Source: a virus. From it: a stretch of 23,780 nt of DNA. Of the stretch, positions 1-7,512 are shown in pieces (position 1 is the stretch's first letter; every line of letters starts with the position of its first letter). Location: the IMG/VR virus record IMGVR_UViG_3300028196_000092, positions 1 to 23,780 of that record. The stretch is one strand, 5' to 3'. The notes beneath the pieces are model-generated. The model was not told the origin of the DNA. It did no database searches and saw only the letters and a program-made list of their open reading frames with translations. A program made the position numbers and the translations under genes.

Positions 1-1
1 C

Positions 2-970
2 GTAGAAGATCTTGGCGGTCCTACCCCAGAAAATTATAAGCCTGATGATGATTCAGCAAAGCTGAAGACTCCAGGTGCTACCCTCAAGCAAGTCAGAGAT
101 GTTGTTAACCAGGGCGCTAAGCCTGCGGAAGCAATGCCTAGTGGCATGAAAGAAGAAGAGGAGTCTGAGATCGATGACGATCAAGAAGTAGTTTCCGAAG
201 AGGAAATTGCTGAAGAAGAGATCACAGAAGAGGAAGAAGTTGTTGAATTAGACATCGATGCCGATGTTGCAGCACTTCTCCAAGGCGAAGAACTCTCCGA
301 AGAGTTCCAGGAAAAAGCAAAGACCATCTTTGAAGCAGCAATCAACGCTAAAGTTGCTGCAATCCAAGAAGACCTGGAAGCATCCTATGCTACTGTTATT
401 GAAGAGCAAGTAGCAACATTCAAGAGTGAAATGACCGAACGTGTCGATTCATATCTTGAGTATGTCTCATCCGAGTGGTTGGAAGAAAACCAACTCACTG
501 TTGAAGACGGACTTAAGGCAGAAATGTCTGAGTCGTTCCTCACCGGAATGAGAACACTTTTTGAAGAACATTATGTTTCAATCCCTGAAGATAGATATGA
601 TGTACTTGAGAGCATGGTAAATAAACTTGATGAAATGGAAGGAAAACTCAATGAGCAGATCGACAGAAATGTCGTTCTTAATAAAAGATTAGCAGAATCC
701 ACATCTGATGGAGTCTTAAGTGATGTTTCTGAAGGACTTGCAGTCACTCAGAAAGAGAAGCTCGCTACTCTTGCCGAAAGTGTTGAGTTTGATAGTGAAA
801 CAGACTACCGTGAGAAACTGGTAACCCTTAGAGAGGCATATTTCCCCTCAAGACCCAGTGCTCAAAGAGATTCTTCTGAGTACATTGCAGAAGAAGCAAC
901 CATGAACCAGGAATTAACTGGATCTATGGGAGGATATCTTACTGCTCTGCGGAGAGTTTCTAAAAAGTAA
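2..970 (+). CDS. 22: Prohead core scaffolding protein gp22 (5' end outside window)
   Basis: The frame is open from base 2 with no stop, so the start lies upstream and about 322 C-terminal residues are visible; the ATG at 134 is internal. The protein is very acidic after the first 45 visible residues (long Glu/Asp runs) and then rich in predicted alpha-helix and coiled coil, as expected of a scaffold core. T4 gp22 is the main prohead core component and is degraded by the gp21 protease during maturation; Ile-Ala-Glu tripeptides near the C-terminus and in the acidic tract resemble gp21 recognition sites. Its position immediately before the major capsid gene matches T4 (21-22-23). The assignment rests on composition, position and remembered similarity to cyanophage gp22. 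Confidence 0.88.
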   Translation, partial: VEDLGGPTPENYKPDDDSAKLKTPGATLKQVRDVVNQGAKPAEAMPSGMKEEEESEIDDDQEVVSEEEIAEEEITEEEEVVELDIDADVAALLQGEELSEEFQEKAKTIFEAAINAKVAAIQEDLEASYATVIEEQVATFKSEMTERVDSYLEYVSSEWLEENQLTVEDGLKAEMSESFLTGMRTLFEEHYVSIPEDRYDVLESMVNKLDEMEGKLNEQIDRNVVLNKRLAESTSDGVLSDVSEGLAVTQKEKLATLAESVEFDSETDYREKLVTLREAYFPSRPSAQRDSSEYIAEEATMNQELTGSMGGYLTALRRVSKK

Positions 971-979
971 GTTTTACAT

Positions 980-988
980 TATAAGATA
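980..988 (+). promoter_or_regulatory. Weak late-promoter-like box before gene 23
   Basis: TATAAGATA lies 34 bases before the gene 23 start in the only gap between genes 22 and 23. It matches 6 of 8 positions of the T4 late box TATAAATA. A late promoter is expected here because capsid protein is made in bulk late, but the match is imperfect. A GAGGAAAA ribosome-binding site follows at about 1010-1017. Confidence 0.3.
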
Positions 989-1021
989 AACCACAAACAC
1001 TTTTAATAGAGGAAAAATCAA

Positions 1022-2446
1022 ATGCAAATGTTCAACGGTGAACAGCTGCAGGAGAAGTGGGCACCACTACTGGACTATGAAGGCGCTGATGCCATCAAAG
1101 ATTCACACCGTAGAATGGTTACCGCAGTTCTCCTGGAGAACCAAGAAAAGTTTTTAAACGAGGAAAGAAACTTCCTCTCCGAGGCACCTACCAACGCAGC
1201 TAATGCTGGTGGCGCTTCAGGCGGTTTCGGTGGCGGTGCAACCGCTGCGGGTCCAGTTGCAGGTTTCGACCCTGTTCTGATCTCCCTGATCCGTCGTTCT
1301 ATGCCTAACCTGGTCGCTTATGACCTTGCTGGCGTACAACCAATGAACGGTCCTACTGGACTCATCTTCGCAATGCGTTCACGCTACACCAATCAGTCTG
1401 GAACAGAAGCACTGTTTGATGAAGCAGATACCGCATTCTCTGGTCAGAATGATGGTGGCGATCTGGAGCAAGGTCTCTATACCGCCCAAGCATCTGACGG
1501 CGCTTCTGTTGGTTTCGGTACTGCCGCCCAGAAGACAAACGAAGCTGGCACTAACCCTGCACTCCTTTCCAACTCTGCTAGTGATCAACTTGCCTACAAC
1601 GTAGGTCAGGGTATGCATACTGGTGACTCTGAGGATCTTGGAGACGGTTCAGGCGACCAGTTCAACCAGATGGCATTCTCGATCGAGAAAGTCACTGTAA
1701 CCGCTAAGTCCAGAGCTCTGAAAGCAGAGTATTCCTTGGAACTGGCACAAGACCTTAAGGCAATCCACGGTCTGAACGCTGAAGCAGAACTTGCTAACAT
1801 CCTTAGCACTGAGATTCTTGCTGAAATCAACCGTGAAGTCATCCGTACCATCTACAAGGCTGCAGAACCTGGTGCTCAAACCAACACTGCTACCGCTGGT
1901 ACTTTTGACCTTGACGTTGACTCCAACGGTCGTTGGTCTGTTGAGAAGTTCAAAGGACTTCTGTTCCAGATCGAGCGCGAAGCGAACGCAATCGCCCAAC
2001 GCACTCGTAGAGGAAAGGGCAACATGATTCTGTGTTCCGCAGACGTTGCTTCCGCACTCACCATGGCTGGTGTACTTGACTACACCCCCGCACTCAACGC
2101 TAACCTTAACGTTGATGACACCGGTAACACCTTCGCTGGTGTTCTCCAAGGCAAGTATAAGGTCTATATCGATCCTTATTCTGCTAACCTGCGTGCTTCC
2201 CAGTACTTCGTTGCTGGTTATAAGGGTTCTTCCCCTTATGACGCTGGACTGTTCTACTGCCCTTACGTTCCTCTTCAGATGGTTCGTGCAGTTGGTCAGG
2301 ACACCTTCCAACCCAAAATCGGATTCAAGACTCGCTACGGCATGGTCGCGAACCCCTTCGCAGAAGGAACCGCTCAAGGACTCGGACGCCTCAAGCAGTC
2401 TTCTAACCGCTACTATCGTCGCGTTAGAGTCGAAAACCTCATGTGA
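1022..2446 (+). CDS. 23: Major capsid protein gp23
   Basis: At 474 residues this is the usual cyanophage gp23 size (T4: 521). The product is the HK97-fold hexamer subunit of the T4-type head. Residues 51-55 read FLSEA, which fits the T4 prohead protease rule (Leu/Ile-x-Glu, cut before Ala/Gly), so cleavage after Glu54 would release a propeptide, comparable to the 65-residue one of T4. A Gly/Ala-rich linker (about residues 58-80) follows, then the conserved body starting near GFDPVLISLIRRSMPNLVAYD. GAGGAAAA at about 1010 serves as ribosome-binding site. Base composition is visibly richer in C-ending codons than in neighbouring genes, which is common in highly expressed capsid genes. A terminator follows directly. 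Confidence 0.97.
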   Translation: MQMFNGEQLQEKWAPLLDYEGADAIKDSHRRMVTAVLLENQEKFLNEERNFLSEAPTNAANAGGASGGFGGGATAAGPVAGFDPVLISLIRRSMPNLVAYDLAGVQPMNGPTGLIFAMRSRYTNQSGTEALFDEADTAFSGQNDGGDLEQGLYTAQASDGASVGFGTAAQKTNEAGTNPALLSNSASDQLAYNVGQGMHTGDSEDLGDGSGDQFNQMAFSIEKVTVTAKSRALKAEYSLELAQDLKAIHGLNAEAELANILSTEILAEINREVIRTIYKAAEPGAQTNTATAGTFDLDVDSNGRWSVEKFKGLLFQIEREANAIAQRTRRGKGNMILCSADVASALTMAGVLDYTPALNANLNVDDTGNTFAGVLQGKYKVYIDPYSANLRASQYFVAGYKGSSPYDAGLFYCPYVPLQMVRAVGQDTFQPKIGFKTRYGMVANPFAEGTAQGLGRLKQSSNRYYRRVRVENLM

Positions 2447-2476
2447 TATTTGCCTACGGGCATTTACATTTCATCT

Positions 2477-2501
2477 GGGAGTCTTCGGACTCCCTTTTTT
2501 T
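2477..2501 (+). terminator. Intrinsic terminator after gene 23
   Basis: A perfect 7-bp stem GGGAGTC/GACTCCC (2477-2483 with 2488-2494) is capped by a TTCG tetraloop and followed by seven T (2495-2501), 30 bases after the gene 23 stop. It closes the capsid transcription unit. Confidence 0.93.
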
Positions 2502-2503
2502 GT

Positions 2504-2510
2504 CTAAATA
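2504..2510 (+). promoter_or_regulatory. Late-promoter-like box CTAAATA
   Basis: CTAAATA follows the gene 23 terminator by two bases and lies 20 bases before the ATG at 2531; a second AAATA-rich stretch (2515-2524) sits next to it. It resembles the TATAAATA/CTAAATA late promoters of T4-like phages recognised by gp55 with host RNA polymerase, and would restart transcription for the next virion genes. GGCG just before the ATG is a poor ribosome-binding site. Confidence 0.5.
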
Positions 2511-2530
2511 TAAGTAAATAAATAAGGCGA

Positions 2531-2791
2531 ATGAAATCTTTCGATAGGTTTATTGAAGAGGCAGCAACAAAAAGATGTCCTGTTGGATCTTACTATTGTT
2601 TTACTGATAAGAAGTGTAAGAAGATGCCTCGTGGTTATCATGTGGGTCGTGGTGGTTATCTAGAAAAGGATAATGATTCTAATTCCGAGGATTCAAATGG
2701 ATCAAAGAATGGTAACTCTAATGGTGATAACGGTTCTAATGGCAATGGAAATGGTGGAAATGGAAATGGTGGAAATGGAGGAGGAGAATGA
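2531..2791 (+). CDS. Small Cys-motif protein with Asn/Gly-rich tail
   Basis: 86 residues. The N-terminus begins MKSFDRFIEEAATKR. A compact Cys motif, CPVGSYYCFTDKKCKKMPRG, follows at about residues 17-36, with Cys at 17, 24 and 30, and then a GYHVGRGGYL stretch. From about residue 47 the chain is low-complexity Asn/Ser/Gly, ending in GN/GG repeats. I recall the Cys plus RGYHVGRGG motif from several cyanophage proteins, but no function is known to me. The gene sits behind a late-promoter-like box and overlaps the next gene by ATGA, which suggests a virion-associated or late product. The glycine-rich tail may be a flexible linker. No signal peptide or membrane segment is visible. Confidence 0.72.
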   Translation: MKSFDRFIEEAATKRCPVGSYYCFTDKKCKKMPRGYHVGRGGYLEKDNDSNSEDSNGSKNGNSNGDNGSNGNGNGGNGNGGNGGGE

Positions 2792-3330
2792 AACCCTGGA
2801 ATAATCAACTCAGCAATAGGAACTATCTGTCTCCTGTTGGATTTAAATTTACAATTACTAAAGTACCCAAAGCAGATTTCTTTTCTAATTCTGCATCGAT
2901 TCCTGGTATCAACCTTGGATTTGCAGAGCAACCAACTTACCTGAAGAATCTTCCTGTACCAGGTGATAAGTTAACTTATGCAGATTTCTCTCTTCGTTTC
3001 TTTGTAGATGAGAATCTGACTAATTATCTTGAAGTGCATGACTGGTTAAGAGGACTTGGTTTCCCAGAGAGTCTTGACGAGTTTACAGCACTTAAAGAAC
3101 AAGATAGATATAACCCATCTAATGATGCAAGAAATGCTTTAGGTGAATACTCAGATGCAAGTCTGTTTATTTACAATAGTAATTACAATGAAGTTGCAAG
3201 AGTTGATTTCTTAGATGTATTTCCTATCAGTTTATCTACAATTAACTTCGATGCAACTGACTCTGATATCCAATACGTTACCGCAGAAGCAACCTTTAAA
3301 TACAGCATATATAATATAACAGTTTTATGA
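2788..3330 (+). CDS. 3: Tail-tube-fold protein, gp3/gp19-like (tail completion)
   Basis: 180 residues (T4 gp3: 176). It begins with SPVGFKFTITKVPKADFFSN and contains SIPGINLGFAEQPT and LPVPGDKLTYADFSLRFFVD, the pattern of the T4 gp19 tail-tube family (beta-sandwich, strands joined by Pro/Gly turns, a helix near NYLEVHDWLRGLGFP). From memory, the cyanophage gene between gene 23 and uvsY/uvsW is annotated gp3, the tail completion and sheath stabiliser that caps the tail tube; gp3 and gp19 share the fold. The position supports gp3, since gp19 normally lies upstream of genes 20-23. It is translationally coupled (ATGA) to the preceding small protein. Alternative: a second tail-tube paralog. Confidence 0.72.
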   Translation: MKPWNNQLSNRNYLSPVGFKFTITKVPKADFFSNSASIPGINLGFAEQPTYLKNLPVPGDKLTYADFSLRFFVDENLTNYLEVHDWLRGLGFPESLDEFTALKEQDRYNPSNDARNALGEYSDASLFIYNSNYNEVARVDFLDVFPISLSTINFDATDSDIQYVTAEATFKYSIYNITVL

Positions 3331-3338
3331 TGTAATGT

Positions 3339-3767
3339 ATGAATCTTGATGAAATTCAATTGTCATGGGAAGAAGATTCAAAAATAGACGAAGATAATCT
3401 ACATACGGAATCAACCAAGATTCCTTCTCTTCACGCAAAATACTACAGGATATTAAACAATATTCTTCTAATGAAAAAGTTAGAAGAGAACAAGTTTAAG
3501 CAAATCAAAAAGGAAAAGTGGCAGTATTACACGGGTAAGGCAGACCCCGAGGTGTATATTGAAAAACCATTTGACCATAAAGTGTTGAGGCAGGATGTAG
3601 ACAAATATATGGATTCTGATGAAGACCTCATCAAAGTTCTGAACAAAATAGATTACTTTCAGGTAATGCTGAGTTACTTGGACAGTATCCTTAAGTTAAT
3701 CAACAATCGTACTTTTCAAATAAAGAACTCGATTGAGTGGCAGAAATTCATAAGGGGTTATGACTGA
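3339..3767 (+). CDS. uvsY: Recombination mediator UvsY
   Basis: 142 residues (T4 UvsY: 137). It aligns by eye with T4 UvsY at the YYTGKADPEVY segment (T4 YYSGRGDGDEF) and through the C-terminal half (MDSDEDLIKVLNKIDYFQ, then NRTFQIKNSIEWQKFIRG against T4 SRGFAIKHIQDMRAFEAG). UvsY forms hexamers on single-stranded DNA and loads UvsX recombinase while displacing the phage single-strand binding protein; the C-terminus drives oligomerisation. The charged helical N-terminus holds many Lys/Glu pairs (MKKLEENKFKQIKKEKWQ). It starts eight bases after the tail gene and its stop overlaps the uvsW start, so it is co-transcribed with its recombination partner. Confidence 0.93.
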   Translation: MNLDEIQLSWEEDSKIDEDNLHTESTKIPSLHAKYYRILNNILLMKKLEENKFKQIKKEKWQYYTGKADPEVYIEKPFDHKVLRQDVDKYMDSDEDLIKVLNKIDYFQVMLSYLDSILKLINNRTFQIKNSIEWQKFIRGYD

Positions 3768-5226
3768 TCTTGTTATACGCAAAAAGAATGAGGTTTTTAT
3801 TACCATAAAGGCAGAACCTTATATTATCCAGGAACTATCGGATCATTTTACATTTGATGTGCCTGGTGCAAAGTTCATGCCGCAATACCGTAGTAAGTAT
3901 TGGGATGGTAAGATCCGCCTATTCAGTTCTCACACTGGAGAGATCTATGTGGGACTACTTGATAAGGTCATGGCATGGGCAAAGAACTATGACTATAAGG
4001 TAGAATTTGAAGATAACAAATTCTATGGTCCTCCATTTGAAGTCAATAAAATGATTTCAAGGGAGGGAGTCAAAGAATACATGACTCGTATTGCTAGGTT
4101 CAAACCTAGAGATTATCAGGTTGATGCTGTGTATGATGCACTTAAGTTTAATCGTAAACTGTTAATATCACCAACTGCATCGGGTAAGTCATTGATGATT
4201 TATTCTGTGGTGAGATACTTTGCAGAAAAAGATCATAAAGTTCTTTTAGTTGTTCCTACTACTTCTCTGGTAGAACAGATGTTTAAAGACTTTGAAGACT
4301 ATGGTTGGAATGCTGGAGACTATTGTCACAAGATATATTCTGGTAGGGAGAAGACAAATCAATATCCTGTAACGATTACTACCTGGCAATCTATCTACAA
4401 ATTACCTAGAGCATTCTTCAAAGACTTTGGTGTCATCATTGGAGATGAGGCACACTTGTTTAAGTCTAAGTCTCTTGTAAGCATTATGACCAAGATGGAT
4501 AGTGCAAAGTATAGATTTGGATTCACTGGAACATTAGACGGCACACAGACCCATAAGTGGGTGTTAGAGGGATTGTTTGGTCCATCATATAAAGTTACTC
4601 AAACAAAAGAACTCATTGATAAAGGTCATCTATCTCAATTACAGATACATGTTCTATTGATGAAACATGACCCACATGAGTTTGAAACTTATGAAGATGA
4701 AATGCAATACATCATTGGACATGGTAGACGAAATAACTTTATTAAGAATCTTGTTTTAGATTTAAAAGGAAATAGTCTTGTTCTATTCAGTCGTGTTGAA
4801 TCACATGGTGAACCACTTTACGAATTAATAAATAATTCTGTGAAAGGAAAGCGTAAAGTATTTTATGTTCATGGTGGAGTAGACGCTCAACAACGAGAAC
4901 ATGTAAGGGAAATTACTGAAAAGGAAAACGATGCAATCATTGTTGCATCTTATGGAACATTCAGTACAGGCATCAATATTAAAAATCTCCATAACGTAAT
5001 CTTTGCGTCACCATCCAAATCAAGAATTCGTAACCTTCAATCCATTGGTAGGGTGCTGAGAAAGGGAGATAATAAGAATCAAGCAGTCTTATACGACATT
5101 GCTGATGAAATAGTCTACAAGCAAAGAAAGAACTATACTTTAAATCATCTAGTTGAACGAATTAAAATTTACAATCAAGAAAGATTTAATTATGAAATCA
5201 TACCAGTCGATCTTAAGAATAAATGA
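3760..5226 (+). CDS. uvsW: UvsW RNA-DNA and recombination helicase
   Basis: 488 residues (T4 UvsW about 500). It is a superfamily 2 helicase. After an N-terminal substrate-binding region (residues 1-110, including the QYRSKYWDGKIRL segment) come the Q-like element FKPRDYQ (about 114-120), Walker A SPTASGKS (137-144), DEAH (229-232), motif III GFTGT, and motif VI QSIGRVLRKG in the second RecA domain. T4 UvsW unwinds R-loops and branched DNA, migrates Holliday junctions and rescues stalled forks, helping shift the phage from origin-dependent to recombination-dependent replication. The start overlaps the uvsY stop by 8 bases, and its end overlaps the next gene by ATGA. Confidence 0.97.
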   Translation: MTDLVIRKKNEVFITIKAEPYIIQELSDHFTFDVPGAKFMPQYRSKYWDGKIRLFSSHTGEIYVGLLDKVMAWAKNYDYKVEFEDNKFYGPPFEVNKMISREGVKEYMTRIARFKPRDYQVDAVYDALKFNRKLLISPTASGKSLMIYSVVRYFAEKDHKVLLVVPTTSLVEQMFKDFEDYGWNAGDYCHKIYSGREKTNQYPVTITTWQSIYKLPRAFFKDFGVIIGDEAHLFKSKSLVSIMTKMDSAKYRFGFTGTLDGTQTHKWVLEGLFGPSYKVTQTKELIDKGHLSQLQIHVLLMKHDPHEFETYEDEMQYIIGHGRRNNFIKNLVLDLKGNSLVLFSRVESHGEPLYELINNSVKGKRKVFYVHGGVDAQQREHVREITEKENDAIIVASYGTFSTGINIKNLHNVIFASPSKSRIRNLQSIGRVLRKGDNKNQAVLYDIADEIVYKQRKNYTLNHLVERIKIYNQERFNYEIIPVDLKNK

Positions 5227-5612
5227 AAGAAGAATTCTATGCAGCAATAAAATTAATATCAGGTGAAGAAGTCTTTGCACAAGTAACTCCTTGTGAAGAA
5301 GAAGATAGAACTTTACTTATACTAGATACTCCTGTAATATTTGAATCTATAACGATTAAACATATGGGAGTGAATGCTATGAAAGTTGAACCCTGGATAT
5401 CCATGGGTGATGACTCTATGATATTAGTTAATATGGATAAGGTAATTACGATTACTGAAGTTAAAGATGAACAGATCCTTTGTATCTACAATAAGTATCT
5501 AAGAGATAAGAATCGTGATACTAATCAAACAAAAGTAAATGAAGATATGGGGTTCCTGTCCTCTATATCTGATGCAAGAGTGAATTTAGAGAAGCTCTAT
5601 AAAAGTAGCTAA
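5223..5612 (+). CDS. Sm-like (LSM-fold) protein, copy 1
   Basis: 129 residues. The N-terminus AAIKLISGEEVFAQVTP followed by DTPVIFES matches the Sm1-type start shared with three other genes in this window (16401, 19623, 19918): hydrophobic strand, Ser/Thr-Gly-Glu-Glu-Val, second strand. The second half carries VEPWISMGDDSMILVNMDKV, the family's W-x(4-7)-DD-x(4)-V-x(2)-DKV pattern, then a helical tail ending near residue 129. I recall that a crystal structure of a related marine protein of presumed cyanophage origin showed an Sm-like ring fold. The function is unknown; binding of RNA or single-stranded DNA is an inference from the fold. It overlaps the uvsW stop (ATGA) and is the last gene before the gp55 promoter. 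Confidence 0.8.
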   Translation: MKEEFYAAIKLISGEEVFAQVTPCEEEDRTLLILDTPVIFESITIKHMGVNAMKVEPWISMGDDSMILVNMDKVITITEVKDEQILCIYNKYLRDKNRDTNQTKVNEDMGFLSSISDARVNLEKLYKSS

Positions 5613-5661
5613 GCCATCCCTATGAACCCTGACAGAGTTATTCTACACAGATATTACAATC

Positions 5662-5691
5662 TTGTCAAGCCCTATCATTATGTGCTATAAT
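5662..5691 (+). promoter_or_regulatory. Strong sigma70-type promoter before gene 55
   Basis: TTGTCA (5662-5667, 5 of 6 matches), an 18-bp spacer, then TATAAT (5686-5691, 6 of 6) preceded by TG plus one base (extended -10). Transcription would start near 5698, about 24 bases before the gene 55 ATG. This is a host-sigma (early) promoter in the only sizeable gap (5613-5721) between 3767 and 12050. The rest of that gap holds nothing else I can recognise. Confidence 0.82.
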
Positions 5692-5721
5692 GTGAACATA
5701 ACTCACTAGGAGAACCATGAA

Positions 5722-6192
5722 ATGTCTAGAAAGAAATCTGAGCATTATGTAAACAACAAAGAATTCTTAGATGCACTTATTGTTTATCGAGGGAAAGTTC
5801 AAAGAGCAAAGGAAGCAGGAGAACCACTTCCACGTATCACCAACTATCTTGGTGAGTGTTTCTTGAAGATTGCTACGCACCTTTCTTACAAACCAAACTT
5901 TGTAAACTACATGTTCCGTGAGGACATGATCTGTGACGGTATTGAAAACTGTGTTCAGTACATTAAGAATTTTGATCCAGCAAAGTCTAGCAATCCATTT
6001 GCTTACTTCACACAGATTATCCACTATGCATTCCTGAGAAGGATTCAGAAGGAAAAGCGTCAAATGGATATCCGCACTAAGATTGTGGAACGTTCAGGAT
6101 TTGATGAAGTGTTCTCCAGTGATGGTGACATTTACAGCACCTCCGACTATAATACCATCAAAGAAAACATCCAGTCTAAACTTTATTCATGA
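5722..6192 (+). CDS. 55: Late-transcription sigma factor gp55
   Basis: 156 residues (T4 gp55: 185). It is a divergent sigma70-family protein: FREDMICDGIENCVQYIKNF followed by NPFAYFTQIIHYAFLRRIQKEKRQ corresponds to sigma region 2 (core RNA polymerase binding and -10-type recognition of the late box). In T4, gp55 directs host RNA polymerase to TATAAATA late promoters, activated by the gp45 clamp. The start at 5722 is preferred over the ATG at 5717 because AGGAGA (5708-5713) is spaced 8 bases from 5722, and the 5717 frame stops after 11 codons. The C-terminus (NIQSKLYS) lacks an obvious hydrophobic clamp-binding tail. The gene overlaps the next by ATGA. Confidence 0.95.
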   Translation: MSRKKSEHYVNNKEFLDALIVYRGKVQRAKEAGEPLPRITNYLGECFLKIATHLSYKPNFVNYMFREDMICDGIENCVQYIKNFDPAKSSNPFAYFTQIIHYAFLRRIQKEKRQMDIRTKIVERSGFDEVFSSDGDIYSTSDYNTIKENIQSKLYS

Positions 6193-6473
6193 AACTGACA
6201 AAAGAACTTGCTGTCCTATTTGAAAAATTTGGATGGGAAGAGGGAGATGAAATTTCTGTTGAAATGGCAGGAACTCAAGTCTCAGGTATTGATGTTGGGG
6301 AAGAGTATAACAAGAAGTGGCAATCACCTATTGGTACTCGTAAAATCAATAAAGATGCTTTTATTGTTATCAAGAACCAAGATCGTAGAGACTTAACTAA
6401 ATCTCAACCGATGGACAGAGAACATCTACCACACCATTTAAAGGAAAAGCAAGAAACATTATCTAATGACTAA
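6189..6473 (+). CDS. Small conserved hypothetical between gp55 and gp47
   Basis: 94 residues, not assigned to a family. It begins with a helical KLTKELAVLFEKFGWEEGDE, continues with the short beta-like segments EISVEMAGTQVSGIDVGEEY and KDAFIVIKNQ, and ends in a charged hydrophilic tail (HLKEKQETLSND). There are no Cys clusters, membrane segments or nucleotide-binding motifs. It overlaps gene 55 at its start (ATGA) and gene 47 at its end (8 bases), so it is translated with both. This overlap structure and coding-like composition argue that it is real. The position suggests a role near replication or late transcription, but nothing in the sequence shows which. Confidence 0.75.
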   Translation: MKLTKELAVLFEKFGWEEGDEISVEMAGTQVSGIDVGEEYNKKWQSPIGTRKINKDAFIVIKNQDRRDLTKSQPMDREHLPHHLKEKQETLSND

Positions 6474-7512
6474 AGTTGCATTATTGACAGATACACATTA
6501 TGGTGCGAGAAAGAATAGTAAGTTATTTCATGAGTTCTTCAAAAAATTCTATGATAATATCTTCTTTCCTACTCTAAAAGAAAGAGGTATCACAGAATGC
6601 GTCCATCTGGGCGATGCTTTCGACTGCCGTAAGTCTGTTGATTTTTGGTCACTCCAGTGGGCAAAAGAAAATGTATACGATAAGTTCAGAGATCTAGGTG
6701 TCAAGGTTCACAATATTGTTGGTAATCATGATGCATATTACAAGAATACCATTGGTATCAATGCTGTAGATGCTCTGCTTGAGTCCTATAATAATGTAGT
6801 AAGAGTTTCCGAACCAAAGGAATACAAGATTGGTGGTAAGAAAATCCTTCTATTACCATGGATCTGTGAAGACAACGAGAAACAAACTTTTGACTTAGTA
6901 ACTAAATCAAAAGCAAAGATCATGATGGGTCACCTTGAACTGAATGGGTTTGAGGTGATTCCTGGTATGAGAATGGAACACGGTCTGGAACCGAGTAAGT
7001 TCAAGAAATTTGATACGGTATTCTCAGGTCACTATCATCACAAATCAACCAAGGGTAATGTCACTTATCTTGGTAACACCTACCAGATGTTCTGGAATGA
7101 TGTGAATGACGTAAGAGGATTCCATATCTTTGATACGGAAACCCAAGAACTAGAGTTCATTGGTAATCCATTCTCAATCTTTGAAAAGTTCTACTACGAA
7201 GATACACCGTATCAATTGTTTGATGCATCAGACTTGAAAGATAAGATCGTAAAGATTATTGTCCGTAAGAAATCAGACCAACTTGCATTTGAAAAGTTCA
7301 TTGATAAGTTGCATAAGTCTGGTTGTTCTGATGTAAAGGTCGTTGAAAATTTCTCAATCGATGATGAAGATGTAGATTTTGAGGACGGTAAGTGCGAAGA
7401 TACATTGACCTTCCTTAATAAATATATTGACGATTCTGAATTCAATTTAGACAAAGACATTGTTAAAAAATTGATGCGGGATGTTTATCGAGAAGCATGC
7501 GAAATGGAGTAA
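6466..7512 (+). CDS. 47: Recombination nuclease subunit gp47 (Mre11/SbcD family)
   Basis: 348 residues (T4 gp47: 339). All calcineurin-like phosphoesterase motifs are present: D-x-H in LLTDTHYG (Asp9, His11), GD in HLGDAFDCR (Asp50), GNHD (86-89), GHLELNG and GHYHH near the domain end, so the metal site looks intact. With gp46 it forms the phage Mre11-Rad50-like complex that resects DNA ends to give 3' single strands for UvsX/UvsY and degrades host DNA. The C-terminal third is acidic and probably contacts gp46. The stop and the next start share TAATG (7510-7514), giving tight coupling through the DUF3110 gene to gene 46. Confidence 0.97.
   Translation: MTKVALLTDTHYGARKNSKLFHEFFKKFYDNIFFPTLKERGITECVHLGDAFDCRKSVDFWSLQWAKENVYDKFRDLGVKVHNIVGNHDAYYKNTIGINAVDALLESYNNVVRVSEPKEYKIGGKKILLLPWICEDNEKQTFDLVTKSKAKIMMGHLELNGFEVIPGMRMEHGLEPSKFKKFDTVFSGHYHHKSTKGNVTYLGNTYQMFWNDVNDVRGFHIFDTETQELEFIGNPFSIFEKFYYEDTPYQLFDASDLKDKIVKIIVRKKSDQLAFEKFIDKLHKSGCSDVKVVENFSIDDEDVDFEDGKCEDTLTFLNKYIDDSEFNLDKDIVKKLMRDVYREACEME

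Noticed and set aside
1649-2377. 242-codon open frame on the - strand inside gene 23
   Set aside because: It lies wholly antisense to the conserved capsid gene, has no ribosome site, and arises from the C-rich third positions of gene 23. No recognisable domain.
3306-3316. TATAAT-like sequence near the end of the tail gene, before uvsY
   Set aside because: No -35 at 16-18 bp, and the AT-rich codons (Tyr-Asn-Ile) explain it.
5622-5690. 22-codon frame in the gap before gene 55
   Set aside because: It runs through the gene 55 promoter, has no ribosome site and would end inside the -10 element.
5717-5752. Short frame at an ATG five bases before gene 55
   Set aside because: Only 11 codons and too close to AGGAGA for good initiation; the ATG at 5722 has better spacing and starts gp55.
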